A stretch of DNA of 44,906 bases, taken from Lysobacteraceae bacterium (GTDB taxonomy: Bacteria; Pseudomonadota; Gammaproteobacteria; Xanthomonadales; Xanthomonadaceae). Both the position numbers and the translations under genes were made by a program. The notes beneath the pieces are model-generated. The model was not told the DNA's origin. It worked only from the letters and a program-made list of their open reading frames with translations, and made no database searches. Location of the stretch: assembly GCA_027483045.1 (NCBI GenBank), contig JAIXVL010000050.1, positions 1 through 44,906 on the forward strand. The letters are read 5' to 3'. Each line of letters begins with the position of its first letter. Position 1 is the stretch's first letter. Positions 1 through 9,198 of the stretch are shown in pieces.

Positions 1-429
1 GGCACCTGGTCGAACCCCACCTTTATCTCGCTCGGCGGCGGCAGCTTCGGCTTCCAGGCCGGTGTGCAGTCGGCCGATGTGGTGCTGGTGTTCCGCACCA
101 AGCGCGGCGTCGACAACATCGTCAACGGCAAGTTCACCTTGGGCGCGGATGCCAGCATTGCCGCGGGTCCGGTGGGTCGCAGTGCCCAAGCCAGCACCGA
201 TGGTGAGCTGAAAGCCGAGATCTACAGCTACTCGCGCGCTCGTGGCCTGTTCGCGGGCGTGGCCTTGGATGGTGCGGTGATCGCCATCGACAACCGCGCC
301 AACCGCCGCGTGTACGGCCGCGATGTGACCGCGCGCATGATTCTTGAGAACCGCGTGCGGCCCAATGTGAATGCCGTGGTCGGCTTCCGTGACAAGCTCG
401 AAGAGGCCAGCGCGCAAGCCGCCCGGTAA
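1..429 (+). CDS. SYLF (Ysc84/DUF500) domain protein, C-terminal part; 5' end outside window
   Basis: The reading frame is open from base 1 to the TAA at 427-429, so the start lies upstream. The visible 142 residues match the SYLF/Ysc84 family: a glycine-rich stretch (LGGGSFGFQAG), then SADVVLVF, GKFTLGADASIAAGP and ARGLFAGVALDG, in the usual family order. SYLF domains bind lipids (phosphoinositides in eukaryotes). Bacterial members are usually small secreted or periplasmic proteins whose role is not settled. Any signal peptide would be in the missing part. A 54-base gap separates it from tatA and holds no obvious terminator, so co-transcription is possible. Family assignment is firm; function is unknown. 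Confidence 0.85.
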   Translation, partial: GTWSNPTFISLGGGSFGFQAGVQSADVVLVFRTKRGVDNIVNGKFTLGADASIAAGPVGRSAQASTDGELKAEIYSYSRARGLFAGVALDGAVIAIDNRANRRVYGRDVTARMILENRVRPNVNAVVGFRDKLEEASAQAAR

Positions 430-483
430 ACGGGCTGCTGCGGCACTGCGTTATCCTGCACGTCTCGCTTCTGGAGTCTCGCC

Positions 484-711
484 ATGTTGGGCTGGAAAGA
501 ACTACTGATCGTCCTTGCCATCGTGCTGCTGGTGTTTGGCACCAAGCGTTTGGCCAGTGTGGGCGGTGATTTGGGCAAGGCCATTCAAAGCTTCAAGAAG
601 GGCATGCGCGATGGCAACGCCAGTGATGCGGCGCCGGCCAAGTTGGATGCGCCGCCCGCAGAAGGCAGTGGTTCGGCGAACAGCGCCGACCGCGAACGCC
701 AGGACCGCTGA
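484..711 (+). CDS. tatA: Sec-independent protein translocase subunit TatA
   Basis: A 75-residue protein with one N-terminal membrane helix (about residues 5-18), the hinge FGTKRL, and an amphipathic helix with [15 protein letters not shown], followed by a charged, Ala/Pro-rich tail. This is the standard TatA layout, and the [14 protein letters not shown] segment closely resembles E. coli TatA/TatE. TatA oligomerises to form the conducting element of the twin-arginine pathway, which exports folded proteins across the inner membrane. The start is preceded by a GGAG ribosome-binding site (CTGGAGTCTCGCC then ATG). It is the first gene of tatA-tatB-tatC. A likely Tat substrate, the TRAP lipoprotein at 34185-35279, is also in this window. 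Confidence 0.97.
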   Translation: MLGWKELLIVLAIVLLVFGTKRLASVGGDLGKAIQSFKKGMRDGNASDAAPAKLDAPPAEGSGSANSADRERQDR

Positions 712-727
712 GCAGCGCTGAACCGCC

Positions 728-1105
728 ATGTTTGAACTCGGCATGGTCGAGATCGTCATCATCGGCGTGATTGCGCTGGTGGTGCTCGGCCCTGAGCGCT
801 TGCCGAAAGCCGCGCGTTTCGCCGGTCTGTGGGTGCGCAAGGCGCGCGCGCAGTGGTTTGCCGTGAAGTCGGAGTTGGAGCGCGAGTTGGCCGTCGAAGA
901 AATGAAGGCCGCGATGCAGCGCGAAGGTCGCAGCATTCGCAGCGCCGTCGACGAAGCGACCGAAACCCTTAACGATGCGACACAGTCGCTTGACGACGCC
1001 GTGCTTGAAGCGCGCAAGGAATTGCCGTCTGCGACGGAGCCCGACCTTGCTCAGCCGCGCAAACCCGATGGCGAGAATTCGCCACCCGCGCTTCGCAATG
1101 ACTGA
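728..1105 (+). CDS. tatB: Sec-independent protein translocase subunit TatB
   Basis: A 125-residue protein beginning MFELGMVEIVIIGVIALVV, with the invariant TatB hinge LGPERLP (residues about 20-26) and a long charged amphipathic helix containing LERELAVEEMK. TatB forms the substrate receptor with TatC. The Glu near the N terminus (E8) and the GPERLP hinge separate it from TatA. The C-terminal half is acidic and low in conservation, as is normal for TatB. It starts 16 bases after tatA and its stop overlaps the tatC start by 8 bases, indicating translational coupling. Confidence 0.96.
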   Translation: MFELGMVEIVIIGVIALVVLGPERLPKAARFAGLWVRKARAQWFAVKSELERELAVEEMKAAMQREGRSIRSAVDEATETLNDATQSLDDAVLEARKELPSATEPDLAQPRKPDGENSPPALRND

Positions 1106-1847
1106 GCGCGACGAGGCCTTGGGCGAGGGCTTGATGGCGCACCTGCTGGAGCTGCGCCTGCGCTTGATGCGCGCGCTCTTGGCCTTGGGCATCGCCTTCA
1201 TCGCAGCAGTGCCGTTTGCCAATGATCTTTACGGCTGGCTGGCCGAGCCGCTTCTGCGCTTCTTGCCTGAAGGCGGCCAGTTGATTGCGATTGATGTGGC
1301 TTCGCCCTTCTTTGCGCCCGTAAAGCTGGCTTTCGTCGTGGCGCTGTTGGCCGCCATGCCGGCGGTGCTGTATCAGGCTTGGGCGTTTGTGGCGCCGGGC
1401 TTGTACAAGCACGAAAAGCGCATGGCGCTGCCCTTGCTGGTCGCATCGGTGCTGCTGTTCTACTTGGGCTTAGCCTTCGCCTACTACGTGCTGTTGCCGG
1501 CGATGTTCGCGTTCCTGACGGCCACCGTTCCTGCGGGCGTGGCGATGATGACCGACATCAACGCGTATCTCAGCTTTGTGCTGGTGATGGTGATTGCGGC
1601 CGGCTTGGCCTTCGAGCTGCCCATCGCGGTGTTGATTGCCATCCTGTTGGAGTGGGTGACGCCCGCGCAGCTCTCTGAGTGGCGCGGCTACGTGATCGTT
1701 GTGATTGCCATCTTGGCCGCATTGCTCACGCCGCCTGATGGCCTGTCGATGATTCTGCTGATGATTCCGATGTGGCTGCTTTACGAGGCGGGGCTCGTGG
1801 TGGGCCGCGTGCTCGTGCGGCGCAAGCCGGAACCCGCAGCATCATGA
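1098..1847 (+). CDS. tatC: Sec-independent protein translocase subunit TatC
   Basis: A 249-residue polytopic membrane protein with about six hydrophobic segments. Family hallmarks are the cytoplasmic N-terminal HLLELRLRL motif that contacts the twin-arginine signal, AFVAPGLYKHEKR with its conserved Glu, FELPI in the fourth helix region, and LTPPDG before the last helices. TatC is the main receptor for twin-arginine signal peptides. The frame stays open upstream, but the ATG at 1098 is preferred. It gives the family's usual N terminus and length (E. coli TatC is about 258 residues) and overlaps the tatB stop by 8 bases. The usual SQ after TPPD is replaced (GLSM), a minor variation. Confidence 0.96.
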   Translation: MTERDEALGEGLMAHLLELRLRLMRALLALGIAFIAAVPFANDLYGWLAEPLLRFLPEGGQLIAIDVASPFFAPVKLAFVVALLAAMPAVLYQAWAFVAPGLYKHEKRMALPLLVASVLLFYLGLAFAYYVLLPAMFAFLTATVPAGVAMMTDINAYLSFVLVMVIAAGLAFELPIAVLIAILLEWVTPAQLSEWRGYVIVVIAILAALLTPPDGLSMILLMIPMWLLYEAGLVVGRVLVRRKPEPAAS

Positions 1848-2503
1848 ATCCCGCGCGGTTTTGGCCGCGCTATGCGGCCTACTCGCTCGATCTGGTGCTG
1901 CTCGCACCACTCGCCGTCGCCTTGGCAGCGAAGCCATTGATCTCGGCCTTCGATGCCTTCAATGCCCTGTTGCTCGCCACCGAGACAGCGATGCAGCGTG
2001 CCTTCGAGGCAGGCCATTTCGGACTCTTGGATCTTGCCGAGGCCTTGCGCGCCGACCCGCAACTCCACGAGGCGATGGTGCTCGGCATTTCTGACGTTAT
2101 GAGCGGTGTGCTGCTTGGCCTCGGCCTTTCTGTGTTGGCCTTGGCCGCATGGTTTATCGGCTTCGAGGCCTCGCCGTGGCAGGCCACGCCCGGCAAGCGT
2201 GTGCTGCACCTGCAGGTTCAAGACAAGGCGGGTGGGCATGTGTCGCTCGGACGCGCAGCCCTGCGTTTTGTCGGCGCTGCGCCCAGTTGGCTGCTGCTGC
2301 ATCTGGGCCACGCCTTTGCGATGTGGCGTGAGGACGGTCGCGCCTTGCACGACTTGATCGCCGGAACCCGCGTGGTGGCCTTGCAAGAGCCAATGCCCGC
2401 TTGGGCGCGGGCATGGCTGGCGCTGCAGCTCTGCGCGTTGTTGGGCCTGCTGCTCTTCCTGTTCTTTCGCGTGGCCCAAGCCTTCGTGCTGCTGGGCCTT
2501 TAG
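1844..2503 (+). CDS. RDD family membrane protein
   Basis: A 219-residue membrane protein that starts inside the tatC stop (ATGA overlap at 1844-1847), so it is translationally coupled to tatABC. The N-terminal helix contains the Arg/Asp signature of the RDD family (RYAAYSLDLVLL). The core has the typical SPWQATPGKRVLHLQV segment, and a later helix carries DGRALHDLIAGTRVV. Several hydrophobic stretches suggest three to four membrane spans. RDD proteins are mostly of unknown function; some members have been linked to ion transport or antiporter activity. I infer no specific Tat role from the coupling alone. It converges on the minus-strand gene that ends 3 bases away. Confidence 0.85.
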   Translation: MNPARFWPRYAAYSLDLVLLAPLAVALAAKPLISAFDAFNALLLATETAMQRAFEAGHFGLLDLAEALRADPQLHEAMVLGISDVMSGVLLGLGLSVLALAAWFIGFEASPWQATPGKRVLHLQVQDKAGGHVSLGRAALRFVGAAPSWLLLHLGHAFAMWREDGRALHDLIAGTRVVALQEPMPAWARAWLALQLCALLGLLLFLFFRVAQAFVLLGL

Positions 2504-2506
2504 GCC

Positions 2507-3466
2507 TCAGGCTTCGAAGCCAGTCGTGTCGGAGCGTTCAGCCGGCGCGGGCGTAGAGCCGCCATCGCAGGTGGCGTGCCAGCCCGCCAACAAGAAGCTG
2601 TAAGCCACTGCGTTCAACAACACCGTGATCAGCACCAAGATCAGCATGCTTGCTGCCGCACCCAGGGCAGGGCTGGCCAGACTGAGCAGCGCGACCAGCC
2701 CGCCGATCAGCAGAACGGCCAGTGTGCCCAGCAGGCTGCCAGCAATGGCGAGGGCAAGAATCAGCACGAGCAACGACGGCGCGTTAGCGAAGGCAGCACG
2801 CATGCCCAACAGAACGGAGGCCACCGGGCCATCCCCACGCAGCGCGCTTTGTGCCACGGCCCACATGCCGCCGATGGACACCAGCAAGAGCAAGGGCGTA
2901 AAGGCCAGCATCACACCCATGATGGCGCCCAAGCCTTCGGGCGGTAGAGGCAGTGCATTCGGTTGAATGGGCTTGCCTGCGCCCGCTTGGGCCTGCAGCG
3001 CCATGATCTGCTCCATCCACGGCTGCAGCGCTTGAATCGCGCTCATCGGCACAATGATGGCGATGACCACCAACATCATCAGCACCACCGCAAACATCAG
3101 TGCGAAGAACAGCAGGTTGGTCAGCACCAAGCGAGCAAAGCTGCCGTCCCTAAAGCCCGCAAGAATGTCGGTTGCAGTAACGGTTTGGCCCTGCTCTGCT
3201 GCTGAAAGCAGGCGAAAAATGCCACCCAGCAGCACCGGTGCGACCAAGATGGCCAAGAGCACGCCCGCAGCTTGCGTCACGGCGACCAATGCGCCGCCGC
3301 CTGCACCAGCAAGGGTGGCGAATTGCGCCACGAAGCTCGGCATCATGTTGATCAGCGTGGCCAAAAGGATTGCGCCGAGCACTGCTGCAGGCTGATGCCT
3401 GCCCACATCCACTGCGTCGATCAACCAACGAAAAGGTGCGGTAAAGCCAGCCCAACGAACACTCAT
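2507..3466 (-). CDS. Multi-pass membrane protein, probably BPSS1780 family
   Basis: A 319-residue, very hydrophobic protein with about six predicted membrane segments separated by short loops, including an Ala/Gln/Pro loop near residues 155-175 (LPLPPEGLG follows). The N terminus (WAGFTAPFRWLIDAVDVGRHQPA then a membrane segment) resembles the BPSS1780 family of uncharacterised proteobacterial membrane proteins; this assignment is moderate. No catalytic motif is visible. The ATG has an AGGA ribosome-binding site about 8 bases upstream on the minus strand. It follows the glutamine amidotransferase gene by only 29 bases, so the two are probably co-transcribed. The C-terminal tail is short and polar and carries one Cys near residue 301. 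Confidence 0.6.
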   Translation of the reverse strand: MSVRWAGFTAPFRWLIDAVDVGRHQPAAVLGAILLATLINMMPSFVAQFATLAGAGGGALVAVTQAAGVLLAILVAPVLLGGIFRLLSAAEQGQTVTATDILAGFRDGSFARLVLTNLLFFALMFAVVLMMLVVIAIIVPMSAIQALQPWMEQIMALQAQAGAGKPIQPNALPLPPEGLGAIMGVMLAFTPLLLLVSIGGMWAVAQSALRGDGPVASVLLGMRAAFANAPSLLVLILALAIAGSLLGTLAVLLIGGLVALLSLASPALGAAASMLILVLITVLLNAVAYSFLLAGWHATCDGGSTPAPAERSDTTGFEA

Positions 3467-3495
3467 GTCGAAATCCTTGCTTTTGGGGGGTCAAC

Positions 3496-4227
3496 TTAGC
3501 TGTGGCGATGTTGTGCTGCGTGGCGAACGAAACGGCGCAGCACATCGCGCGCCTGCGGTGCAGGGCGCACGGACTCTAGCATTCGACGATAGCAGTGGCC
3601 CTCGCGCTGCAGCGCGTCACGTCGGGCGGCGATGTAGCCGCGCATATGGGTGACGCCAAACTCCGGATGGAACTGCAGCCCCCACACATGCGAGCGCCAG
3701 CGAAAGGATTGGCAGGCATCCAAGTGCGAGCGTGCCAAGACCACCGCATCGGGCGGCGGCGCGGCCACGGTTTGCAGGTGCGTTGTTTGTGCGGCAAACC
3801 CCTGCGGCAGGCCGCGAAACAGCGGATCACTAGCCGCTTCGGGGTGTAAGTGCACGGCCACCGTGCCCATTTCGCGCCCATGAGGGTTGTAGTCCACACG
3901 GCCGCCCAAAGCGTGCGCCAGCAATTGGTGGCCGTAGCAGATGCCCAGCAGGGGAACACCCGCGTGCGCCGCCTCGCGCAGCCACTCCGCGGTGGATTCT
4001 GACCACGCTTCGCGCTCGGTCACCATGGCGCCCGAGCCGGTGATGAGCACGCCGGCGTAGGCCTGTGCCATGGGCGGTGCGTGCCCGTCCAAGACGCGGG
4101 ACACGTCGACTTGTGCACCGCCAAGGCCGGCGGCGGTGCGAATCCAGTGCGTGAAGTCGCCATGGCGCCGCATGCTGGGCACGGGGCGGCCGGTTTCAAG
4201 AATGAGGAATCGGGGCGGTTGGGTCAC
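3496..4227 (-). CDS. Class I glutamine amidotransferase (GMP synthase-like GATase)
   Basis: A 243-residue single-domain protein of the type 1 glutamine amidotransferase superfamily. The nucleophile elbow is GICYGHQ with Cys97, and the His-Glu pair of the triad is in FHPEF (His187, Glu189). ITGSGAMV near residue 62 matches the oxyanion-strand region of GuaA-like GATases. Such stand-alone proteins hydrolyse glutamine, or gamma-glutamyl compounds, as in PuuD-like enzymes; which substrate applies here cannot be read from sequence. The start is GTG (MTQPPRFLILETG). The gene diverges from glyQ across 78 bases and is probably co-transcribed with the downstream membrane protein. Confidence 0.85.
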   Translation of the reverse strand: MTQPPRFLILETGRPVPSMRRHGDFTHWIRTAAGLGGAQVDVSRVLDGHAPPMAQAYAGVLITGSGAMVTEREAWSESTAEWLREAAHAGVPLLGICYGHQLLAHALGGRVDYNPHGREMGTVAVHLHPEAASDPLFRGLPQGFAAQTTHLQTVAAPPPDAVVLARSHLDACQSFRWRSHVWGLQFHPEFGVTHMRGYIAARRDALQREGHCYRRMLESVRPAPQARDVLRRFVRHAAQHRHS

Positions 4228-4270
4228 GGCAATCGGGCAGTCTGGGCGCGGGCGCTGTAGGGCTCGCGGC

Positions 4271-4276
4271 TATACT
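4271..4276 (+). promoter_or_regulatory. Candidate -10 element upstream of glyQ
   Basis: TATACT matches the sigma-70 -10 consensus at five of six positions and lies 29 bases before the glyQ ATG, so the leader would be about 23 bases. No good -35 hexamer is seen 16-18 bases upstream. The site is in the divergent gap between the glutamine amidotransferase gene and glyQ. Confidence 0.35.
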
Positions 4277-4305
4277 GAGCGCTTGTTTTTATTGCGTCGA
4301 GTCCG

Positions 4306-5244
4306 ATGTCTGCGCCCACTTTCCAAGAACTCATCACCCGCCTAAACGCCTATTGGGCCGAACAGGGCTGCGTGCTCATTCAGCCGCTCGATCTGGAAGT
4401 GGGGGCAGGCACCTTCCACCCGGCCACTTTTTTGCGCGCGCTGGGCCCTGAGCCGTGGAGTGCGGCTTACGTGCAGCCCTCGCGCCGTCCGGGTGATGGG
4501 CGCTATGGCGAGAACCCGAATCGCCTGCAGCACTACTACCAATACCAAGTGGTGATGAAGCCGAATCCCGACAACATCGTCGAGTTGTACTTCGGCTCGC
4601 TGAAGGCGCTGGGAATCGACCCGCAGGTGCATGACTTGCGCTTGGTGGAAGACAACTGGGAATCGCCGACGCTCGGCGCCTGGGGCTTGGGTTGGGAAGT
4701 GTGGTTGAACGGTATGGAAGTGACGCAGTTCACCTACTTCCAGCAAGCGGGCGGCTTGGAATGCGCGCCGGTCACCGGCGAGATCACTTACGGTCTCGAA
4801 CGCCTCTGCATGTACCTGCAGAACTGCGACAACGTGTACGACTTGGTGTGGACTGTGGGCCCGCAAGGCGTGGTGACCTATGGCGATGTGTTCTTGCAGA
4901 ACGAGCGCGAGCAAAGCGCCTACAACTTCGAACACGCCAATGTGGCCGAGTTGTTCCATCGCTTCGATGCCTGCGAGGCCGAAGCCTTGAAGCTGGTGGA
5001 GTTGGGGCTTCCGCTTCCGGCCTATGACCAAGTGTGCAAGGCCTCGCACAGTTTCAATTTGCTGGATGCGCGCCGCGCCATCTCTGTGACAGAGCGACAG
5101 CGCTTCATCCTGCGTGTGCGTACCTTGGCACGCAGCGTGGCCGAGGCTTACTTCGCGCAGCGGCAGAAACTGGGATTCCCCGGCGTAAAGAATCCGGAGC
5201 ATCGCGCGACCTTGGGCTTGGACGCACAGGAGGCCTCCGCATGA
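4306..5244 (+). CDS. glyQ: Glycine--tRNA ligase alpha subunit
   Basis: A 312-residue protein with the hallmark opening [19 protein letters not shown], then [15 protein letters not shown] and [15 protein letters not shown]. These are diagnostic of the catalytic alpha subunit of the bacterial alpha2beta2 glycyl-tRNA synthetase (class II fold; E. coli GlyQ is 303 residues). It activates glycine with ATP and charges tRNA-Gly in the cytoplasm together with GlyS. The stop overlaps the glyS start by four bases (ATGA at 5241-5244), which should balance subunit synthesis. The sequence appears intact along its length. Confidence 0.98.
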   Translation: MSAPTFQELITRLNAYWAEQGCVLIQPLDLEVGAGTFHPATFLRALGPEPWSAAYVQPSRRPGDGRYGENPNRLQHYYQYQVVMKPNPDNIVELYFGSLKALGIDPQVHDLRLVEDNWESPTLGAWGLGWEVWLNGMEVTQFTYFQQAGGLECAPVTGEITYGLERLCMYLQNCDNVYDLVWTVGPQGVVTYGDVFLQNEREQSAYNFEHANVAELFHRFDACEAEALKLVELGLPLPAYDQVCKASHSFNLLDARRAISVTERQRFILRVRTLARSVAEAYFAQRQKLGFPGVKNPEHRATLGLDAQEASA

Positions 5245-7328
5245 GCACGCAATCGCTTCTCATCGAACTGGGGACCGAAGAATTGCCGGTGAAGGCATTG
5301 CCTGAATTGGCGGCAGCATTCGCCAATGGCATTGCTGAAGGCTTGGCCAAGCGCGGTGTGGGCATTGGCCCGTTTCGCACGCTGTATTCGCCGCGTCGCT
5401 TGGCGGTGTTGATTGAGCGCGTTGCGGCTGAGCAGCCCGAGCAGCGCTCGGAAGTCTTGGGTCCGTATCTCAATATCGGTCTTGATGCGAATGGTGCTCC
5501 GACAAAAGCTTTGGAAGGTTTTGCCGCCAAGGCGGGCGTGGAATGGACGGCTTTGGAACGCAGCACAGATGGCAAAGGCGAGCGCTTCGTGCATCGCGCG
5601 GTCAAGCCCGGCGCGCGCACCATTGATCTGTTGCAAAGCGTGCTGGACGAAGCACTGAAGGCCATGCCGATTCCGAAGCCGATGCGCTGGGGTGCACATG
5701 CGCATGCATTCGCTCGCCCGGCGCTGTGGCTGGTCGCGTTGTATGGCGCCGATGTGGTGCCCCTGGTGGCGTTCGGAAAAGCATCGGATCGCATGAGCCG
5801 CGGCCATCGCTTCATGCACGACAAGTCGGTGTGGGTCAGCGAAGCCGATGCCTACGTGGAAGCGCTGCGTGGTGGCAAGGTTCTGGTCGATGCCGAAGAG
5901 CGCCGAACGGCCATTCGCGCCGAAGTGGAGGGATCTGCAGCGCAAGCGGGCGGAAGCGCGCGCATTACCGACGACAATCTTGAGCAAGTGAACGGCTTGG
6001 TGGAGTGGCCCAAGGCCGTGCTGTGCAGCTTCGAGCGCGCGTTCTTGCGCGTGCCGCAGGAAGCGCTCATCAGCACGATGGAGGCGAACCAGAAGTTCTT
6101 CCCGGTGTTGGATGCGCAGGGCCGCTTAACCGAAAAGTTCATCGGTATCGCCAACATCGTTTCAACGAATGAAGACGAAGTGCGCAAAGGCTATGAGCGG
6201 GTGATTCGCCCCCGCTTTGCCGATGCCGCCTTCTTCTTCGATGAAGATTTGAAGCAAGGCCTGTCGGTGATGAACGAAGGCCTCGCCACCGTGACGTATC
6301 AGCAAAAGCTGGGCAGCTATGCCGACAAAGTGGCGCGCATCGCTGCGTTGGCGCGCGCGATTGCCACGGCGCTGGGCGACGATGCGGATCTGGCGCATGT
6401 GGCCGGTTTGCTGTGCAAGGCCGACCTGCAAAGCCGCATGGTCAACGAGTTTCCGGAGTTGCAGGGCATTGCCGGCCGCTACTACGCCGAGCACGATGCC
6501 GCGCTGGCCGATGTCGCGGCAGCACAGCGCAGCGCCATCGCGCAGGCGCTGGACGAGGTGTACGCGCCGCGTTTCTCGGGCGATGCCATTGCTGCCTCAC
6601 GCCTGGGGCAAGTGTTGGCCTTGGCCGAGCGCCTCGACACCTTGGCCGGTGGTTTTGCCGCGGGCTTGAAGCCCTCGGGCAACAAAGATCCGTTCGCACT
6701 GCGTCGTAATGCTTTGGGCTTGGCGCGCACCCTCATTGAGGGCGGGCTCGATCTGAACCTCCTGGGTTTGTTGGAAGCGGCGAAAGCGGCGCTGCCTTCC
6801 GGGCTTTCGGTCGATGCCAACGAACTCTACGACTTCATTCTTGATCGCCTTCGCAGCTACTTCGAAGAGCGCGGCATTGGCGCCGCCTTGTTCGACGCCG
6901 TGGCCGCCACTCGCCCGGTGTCCTTGGCCGACTTTGCAGAGCGCTTGGAGGCCATCAAGCGTTTCGCGGAACTGCCCGAGGCTGCAGCGCTCGCCGCAGC
7001 CAACAAGCGCATTCGCAACATCTTGAAGAAGGTGGAAGGCGCAGTGCCCGAGGCCATCGATGCGGCACGTCTTGTCGAGCCCGCCGAGAAAGCCTTGCAC
7101 GCGGCCTTGAGTGCGGCCTTGTCCGATACCGATGCCACGCTGGCGCAGCGCGATTACGTGGCGGTCTTGAGTCGTTTGGCCGAACTCCGTGCGCCGGTCG
7201 ACGCGTTCTTCGACGGCGTGATGGTGATGGCCGATGAGCCTGCGGTTCGCGACAACCGCTTGGCCTTGCTCAAGGCCTTGGCTGATCGTTTCGCTGCGGT
7301 GGCTGCCATCGAACAGTTGGCGGGCTGA
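5241..7328 (+). CDS. glyS: Glycine--tRNA ligase beta subunit
   Basis: A 695-residue protein (E. coli GlyS is 689). It begins [20 protein letters not shown], the conserved GlyS N terminus, and continues with [17 protein letters not shown]-like sequence and the HD-like central region ([38 protein letters not shown]). It ends in the DALR-type anticodon-binding region ([23 protein letters not shown], given here as FFDGVMVM...RDNRLALL). The beta subunit recognises tRNA-Gly. The frame is open 69 codons further upstream, but the ATG at 5241 has an AGGAGG-like site just before it and is coupled to glyQ, so the longer version is rejected. Confidence 0.97.
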   Translation: MSTQSLLIELGTEELPVKALPELAAAFANGIAEGLAKRGVGIGPFRTLYSPRRLAVLIERVAAEQPEQRSEVLGPYLNIGLDANGAPTKALEGFAAKAGVEWTALERSTDGKGERFVHRAVKPGARTIDLLQSVLDEALKAMPIPKPMRWGAHAHAFARPALWLVALYGADVVPLVAFGKASDRMSRGHRFMHDKSVWVSEADAYVEALRGGKVLVDAEERRTAIRAEVEGSAAQAGGSARITDDNLEQVNGLVEWPKAVLCSFERAFLRVPQEALISTMEANQKFFPVLDAQGRLTEKFIGIANIVSTNEDEVRKGYERVIRPRFADAAFFFDEDLKQGLSVMNEGLATVTYQQKLGSYADKVARIAALARAIATALGDDADLAHVAGLLCKADLQSRMVNEFPELQGIAGRYYAEHDAALADVAAAQRSAIAQALDEVYAPRFSGDAIAASRLGQVLALAERLDTLAGGFAAGLKPSGNKDPFALRRNALGLARTLIEGGLDLNLLGLLEAAKAALPSGLSVDANELYDFILDRLRSYFEERGIGAALFDAVAATRPVSLADFAERLEAIKRFAELPEAAALAAANKRIRNILKKVEGAVPEAIDAARLVEPAEKALHAALSAALSDTDATLAQRDYVAVLSRLAELRAPVDAFFDGVMVMADEPAVRDNRLALLKALADRFAAVAAIEQLAG

Positions 7329-7413
7329 TCGCTTGAGCGCGAACCTGAGGGCCGCTGGCTTCGGGTTCGCTTCGCCATTGACGCAAGGCCGCATTCGAGC
7401 CGCCCTGCGTTCG

Positions 7414-9198
7414 ATGGCACTCGTGTTCTTGGCCGCATTGCCCAGTGTTGTCGCGGCGCAGGGTTCTGGCGCTTCGGTGGAACCTGAGCCCGTGTCTCTC
7501 GCGGAGGTGCGCGTTCTGGGCTTGCGTGCCCCAGAGACGGCGAACGTGAAGCTGGCCTTGGGTCTGTCGCGTCTCAGCGCGACACAACGTCGGCAACTGA
7601 GTGAAGCCCGCCTGCAGTTTTTACTGCGGCGTATCCCTGCAGAAGTGCGTAGCGCGCTCGAGCCTTTCGGCTACTACGCGCCGGTCGTGCATGTTGAGAG
7701 TGAGACTGCCGCTAAAGGATTGCTGGTTTTCGTCAAAGTGGATGCGGGTGTTCCGATCACAGTGAAGTCGCTCGATGCGCAAATGAGTGGCGCGGCGCTT
7801 GCCGACCGCTTCGTGATGCGAGAGCTGCCGAAGCTAGGCCCAAAGCTTGGCGAGCGCTTTGTCCACGCCGAGTACGAGACCGGCAAACTGCAAGTCGATC
7901 GCAAGCTCGCGGAGCGCGGCTACTTCAATGCAAAGCGCACTGCAAATCGCGTGGAAGTGCATCGTGGTAATGCCACGGCCGAGATCGCGTTGCATTGGGA
8001 TTCCGGTCCGCGCCATGCGATGGGCATGGCGACATTTGCACCCAATCAGTTTCGAGAGGGTTTGCTCGATCCGCTGGTGGATTGGTCACTGGGCGATTCG
8101 TATCACCGCAATCGTTTGATCCGCTTGCAGCGCGACTTGAGCGCCTTGGATTACTTCGCGCTGATCGAAGTGACGCCCGACGAAGATGCCGCGCCCGCCG
8201 ATAGCCTGCAGGTGCCGGTGCGCATCACCACCACGCCCGCCAAGCGCACCACGTACTCAGCGGCGATCAGCTTGGGTACCGATAGTGGCCTAGGCCTGCG
8301 CGGTGGGTTGAATCGTCGCTGGGTCAATCGCCGTGGGCATAAGTGGCTTGCCGATGCCGAATGGTCGCAAGTGCGTTTGGCCGCTTCCACGCAGTACCGC
8401 ATCCCGGCGATGCATGCGTGGCCGGGTTGGTACAGCACGCAGGTCGGCTACGCGGAAGAAGACCAGGCCGGCGTGCTCGGTTTTGAGCGCAGTACGATGC
8501 GAACCGGTTGGCAGGGTCAGCGCGAGCCTTGGTTGGCATCGGCGGATCTGGTGCTCGCGCGGGAACGTATCCGCTCACGCTTTCGCATTGCATCGGCTGC
8601 GCAGCGATTGCTTTATCCCGAAGTCGCGTTGGAGTACCGCGAATCTGACGATCCTGTGTGGCCCGATCAGTCATTGCTTCTCCGTGCCATGGTTCGTGCA
8701 GGGCAAGTTGACGCAGGTTTCGACTCGCGCCGCTTCGCACAGTTCACGCTGAACGTCCAATGGGTGCGCGCGTTCAATGACCGTCAGCGCCTATTGCTGC
8801 GCGGGGAGTTGGGTGGCACTCAATTCAGCGGCTCGAGAGAGTTTCAGGAGTTCCCTACTTCGCTGCGCTTCTTTGCAGGCGGCGACCAGAGCATTCGCGG
8901 TTACGGCTATCGCGAGATTGGCCCGCGCTTTGAAGGTGAAGTACTCGGCGGTTTTTACCTCGCTACGGCGAGCGCCGAATTTCAGCATTTCTTCAATGAC
9001 ACATGGGGCGCTGCCGTGTTCGTCGACGCAGGCGATGCGTTTAACACCTCTCGCGGGTTCGATCCCAAGCTGGGCGCCGGCGTTGGCGTGCGCTGGCGCT
9101 CGCCGGTGGGTTTGGTGGGCGTGGATGTGGCTCATGGTTTGGACGCCGAAGCGGGTGGCGGAACACGCTTGCACCTCAGTTTCGGGGTGCAGTTTTGA
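7414..9198 (+). CDS. tamA: Translocation and assembly module outer-membrane protein TamA
   Basis: An Omp85-family protein of 594 residues from the ATG at 7414 (E. coli TamA is 577). After a signal sequence (LVFLAALPSVVAAQG) come POTRA-like repeats, including RRIPAEVRSALEPFGYY and KLAERGYFNAKRT. A C-terminal 16-strand barrel follows, containing RFFAGGDQSIRGYGYRE, the Omp85 loop-6 (V/I)RG(F/Y) motif, and the protein ends in Phe (FGVQF). The start is uncertain: a TTG at 7378 would add LTQGRIRAALRS and supply the positively charged n-region a signal peptide needs, and TTG 7333 is also in frame. With TamB it helps insert outer-membrane proteins and is linked to phospholipid transport. It follows glyS closely. 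Confidence 0.9.
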   Translation: MALVFLAALPSVVAAQGSGASVEPEPVSLAEVRVLGLRAPETANVKLALGLSRLSATQRRQLSEARLQFLLRRIPAEVRSALEPFGYYAPVVHVESETAAKGLLVFVKVDAGVPITVKSLDAQMSGAALADRFVMRELPKLGPKLGERFVHAEYETGKLQVDRKLAERGYFNAKRTANRVEVHRGNATAEIALHWDSGPRHAMGMATFAPNQFREGLLDPLVDWSLGDSYHRNRLIRLQRDLSALDYFALIEVTPDEDAAPADSLQVPVRITTTPAKRTTYSAAISLGTDSGLGLRGGLNRRWVNRRGHKWLADAEWSQVRLAASTQYRIPAMHAWPGWYSTQVGYAEEDQAGVLGFERSTMRTGWQGQREPWLASADLVLARERIRSRFRIASAAQRLLYPEVALEYRESDDPVWPDQSLLLRAMVRAGQVDAGFDSRRFAQFTLNVQWVRAFNDRQRLLLRGELGGTQFSGSREFQEFPTSLRFFAGGDQSIRGYGYREIGPRFEGEVLGGFYLATASAEFQHFFNDTWGAAVFVDAGDAFNTSRGFDPKLGAGVGVRWRSPVGLVGVDVAHGLDAEAGGGTRLHLSFGVQF

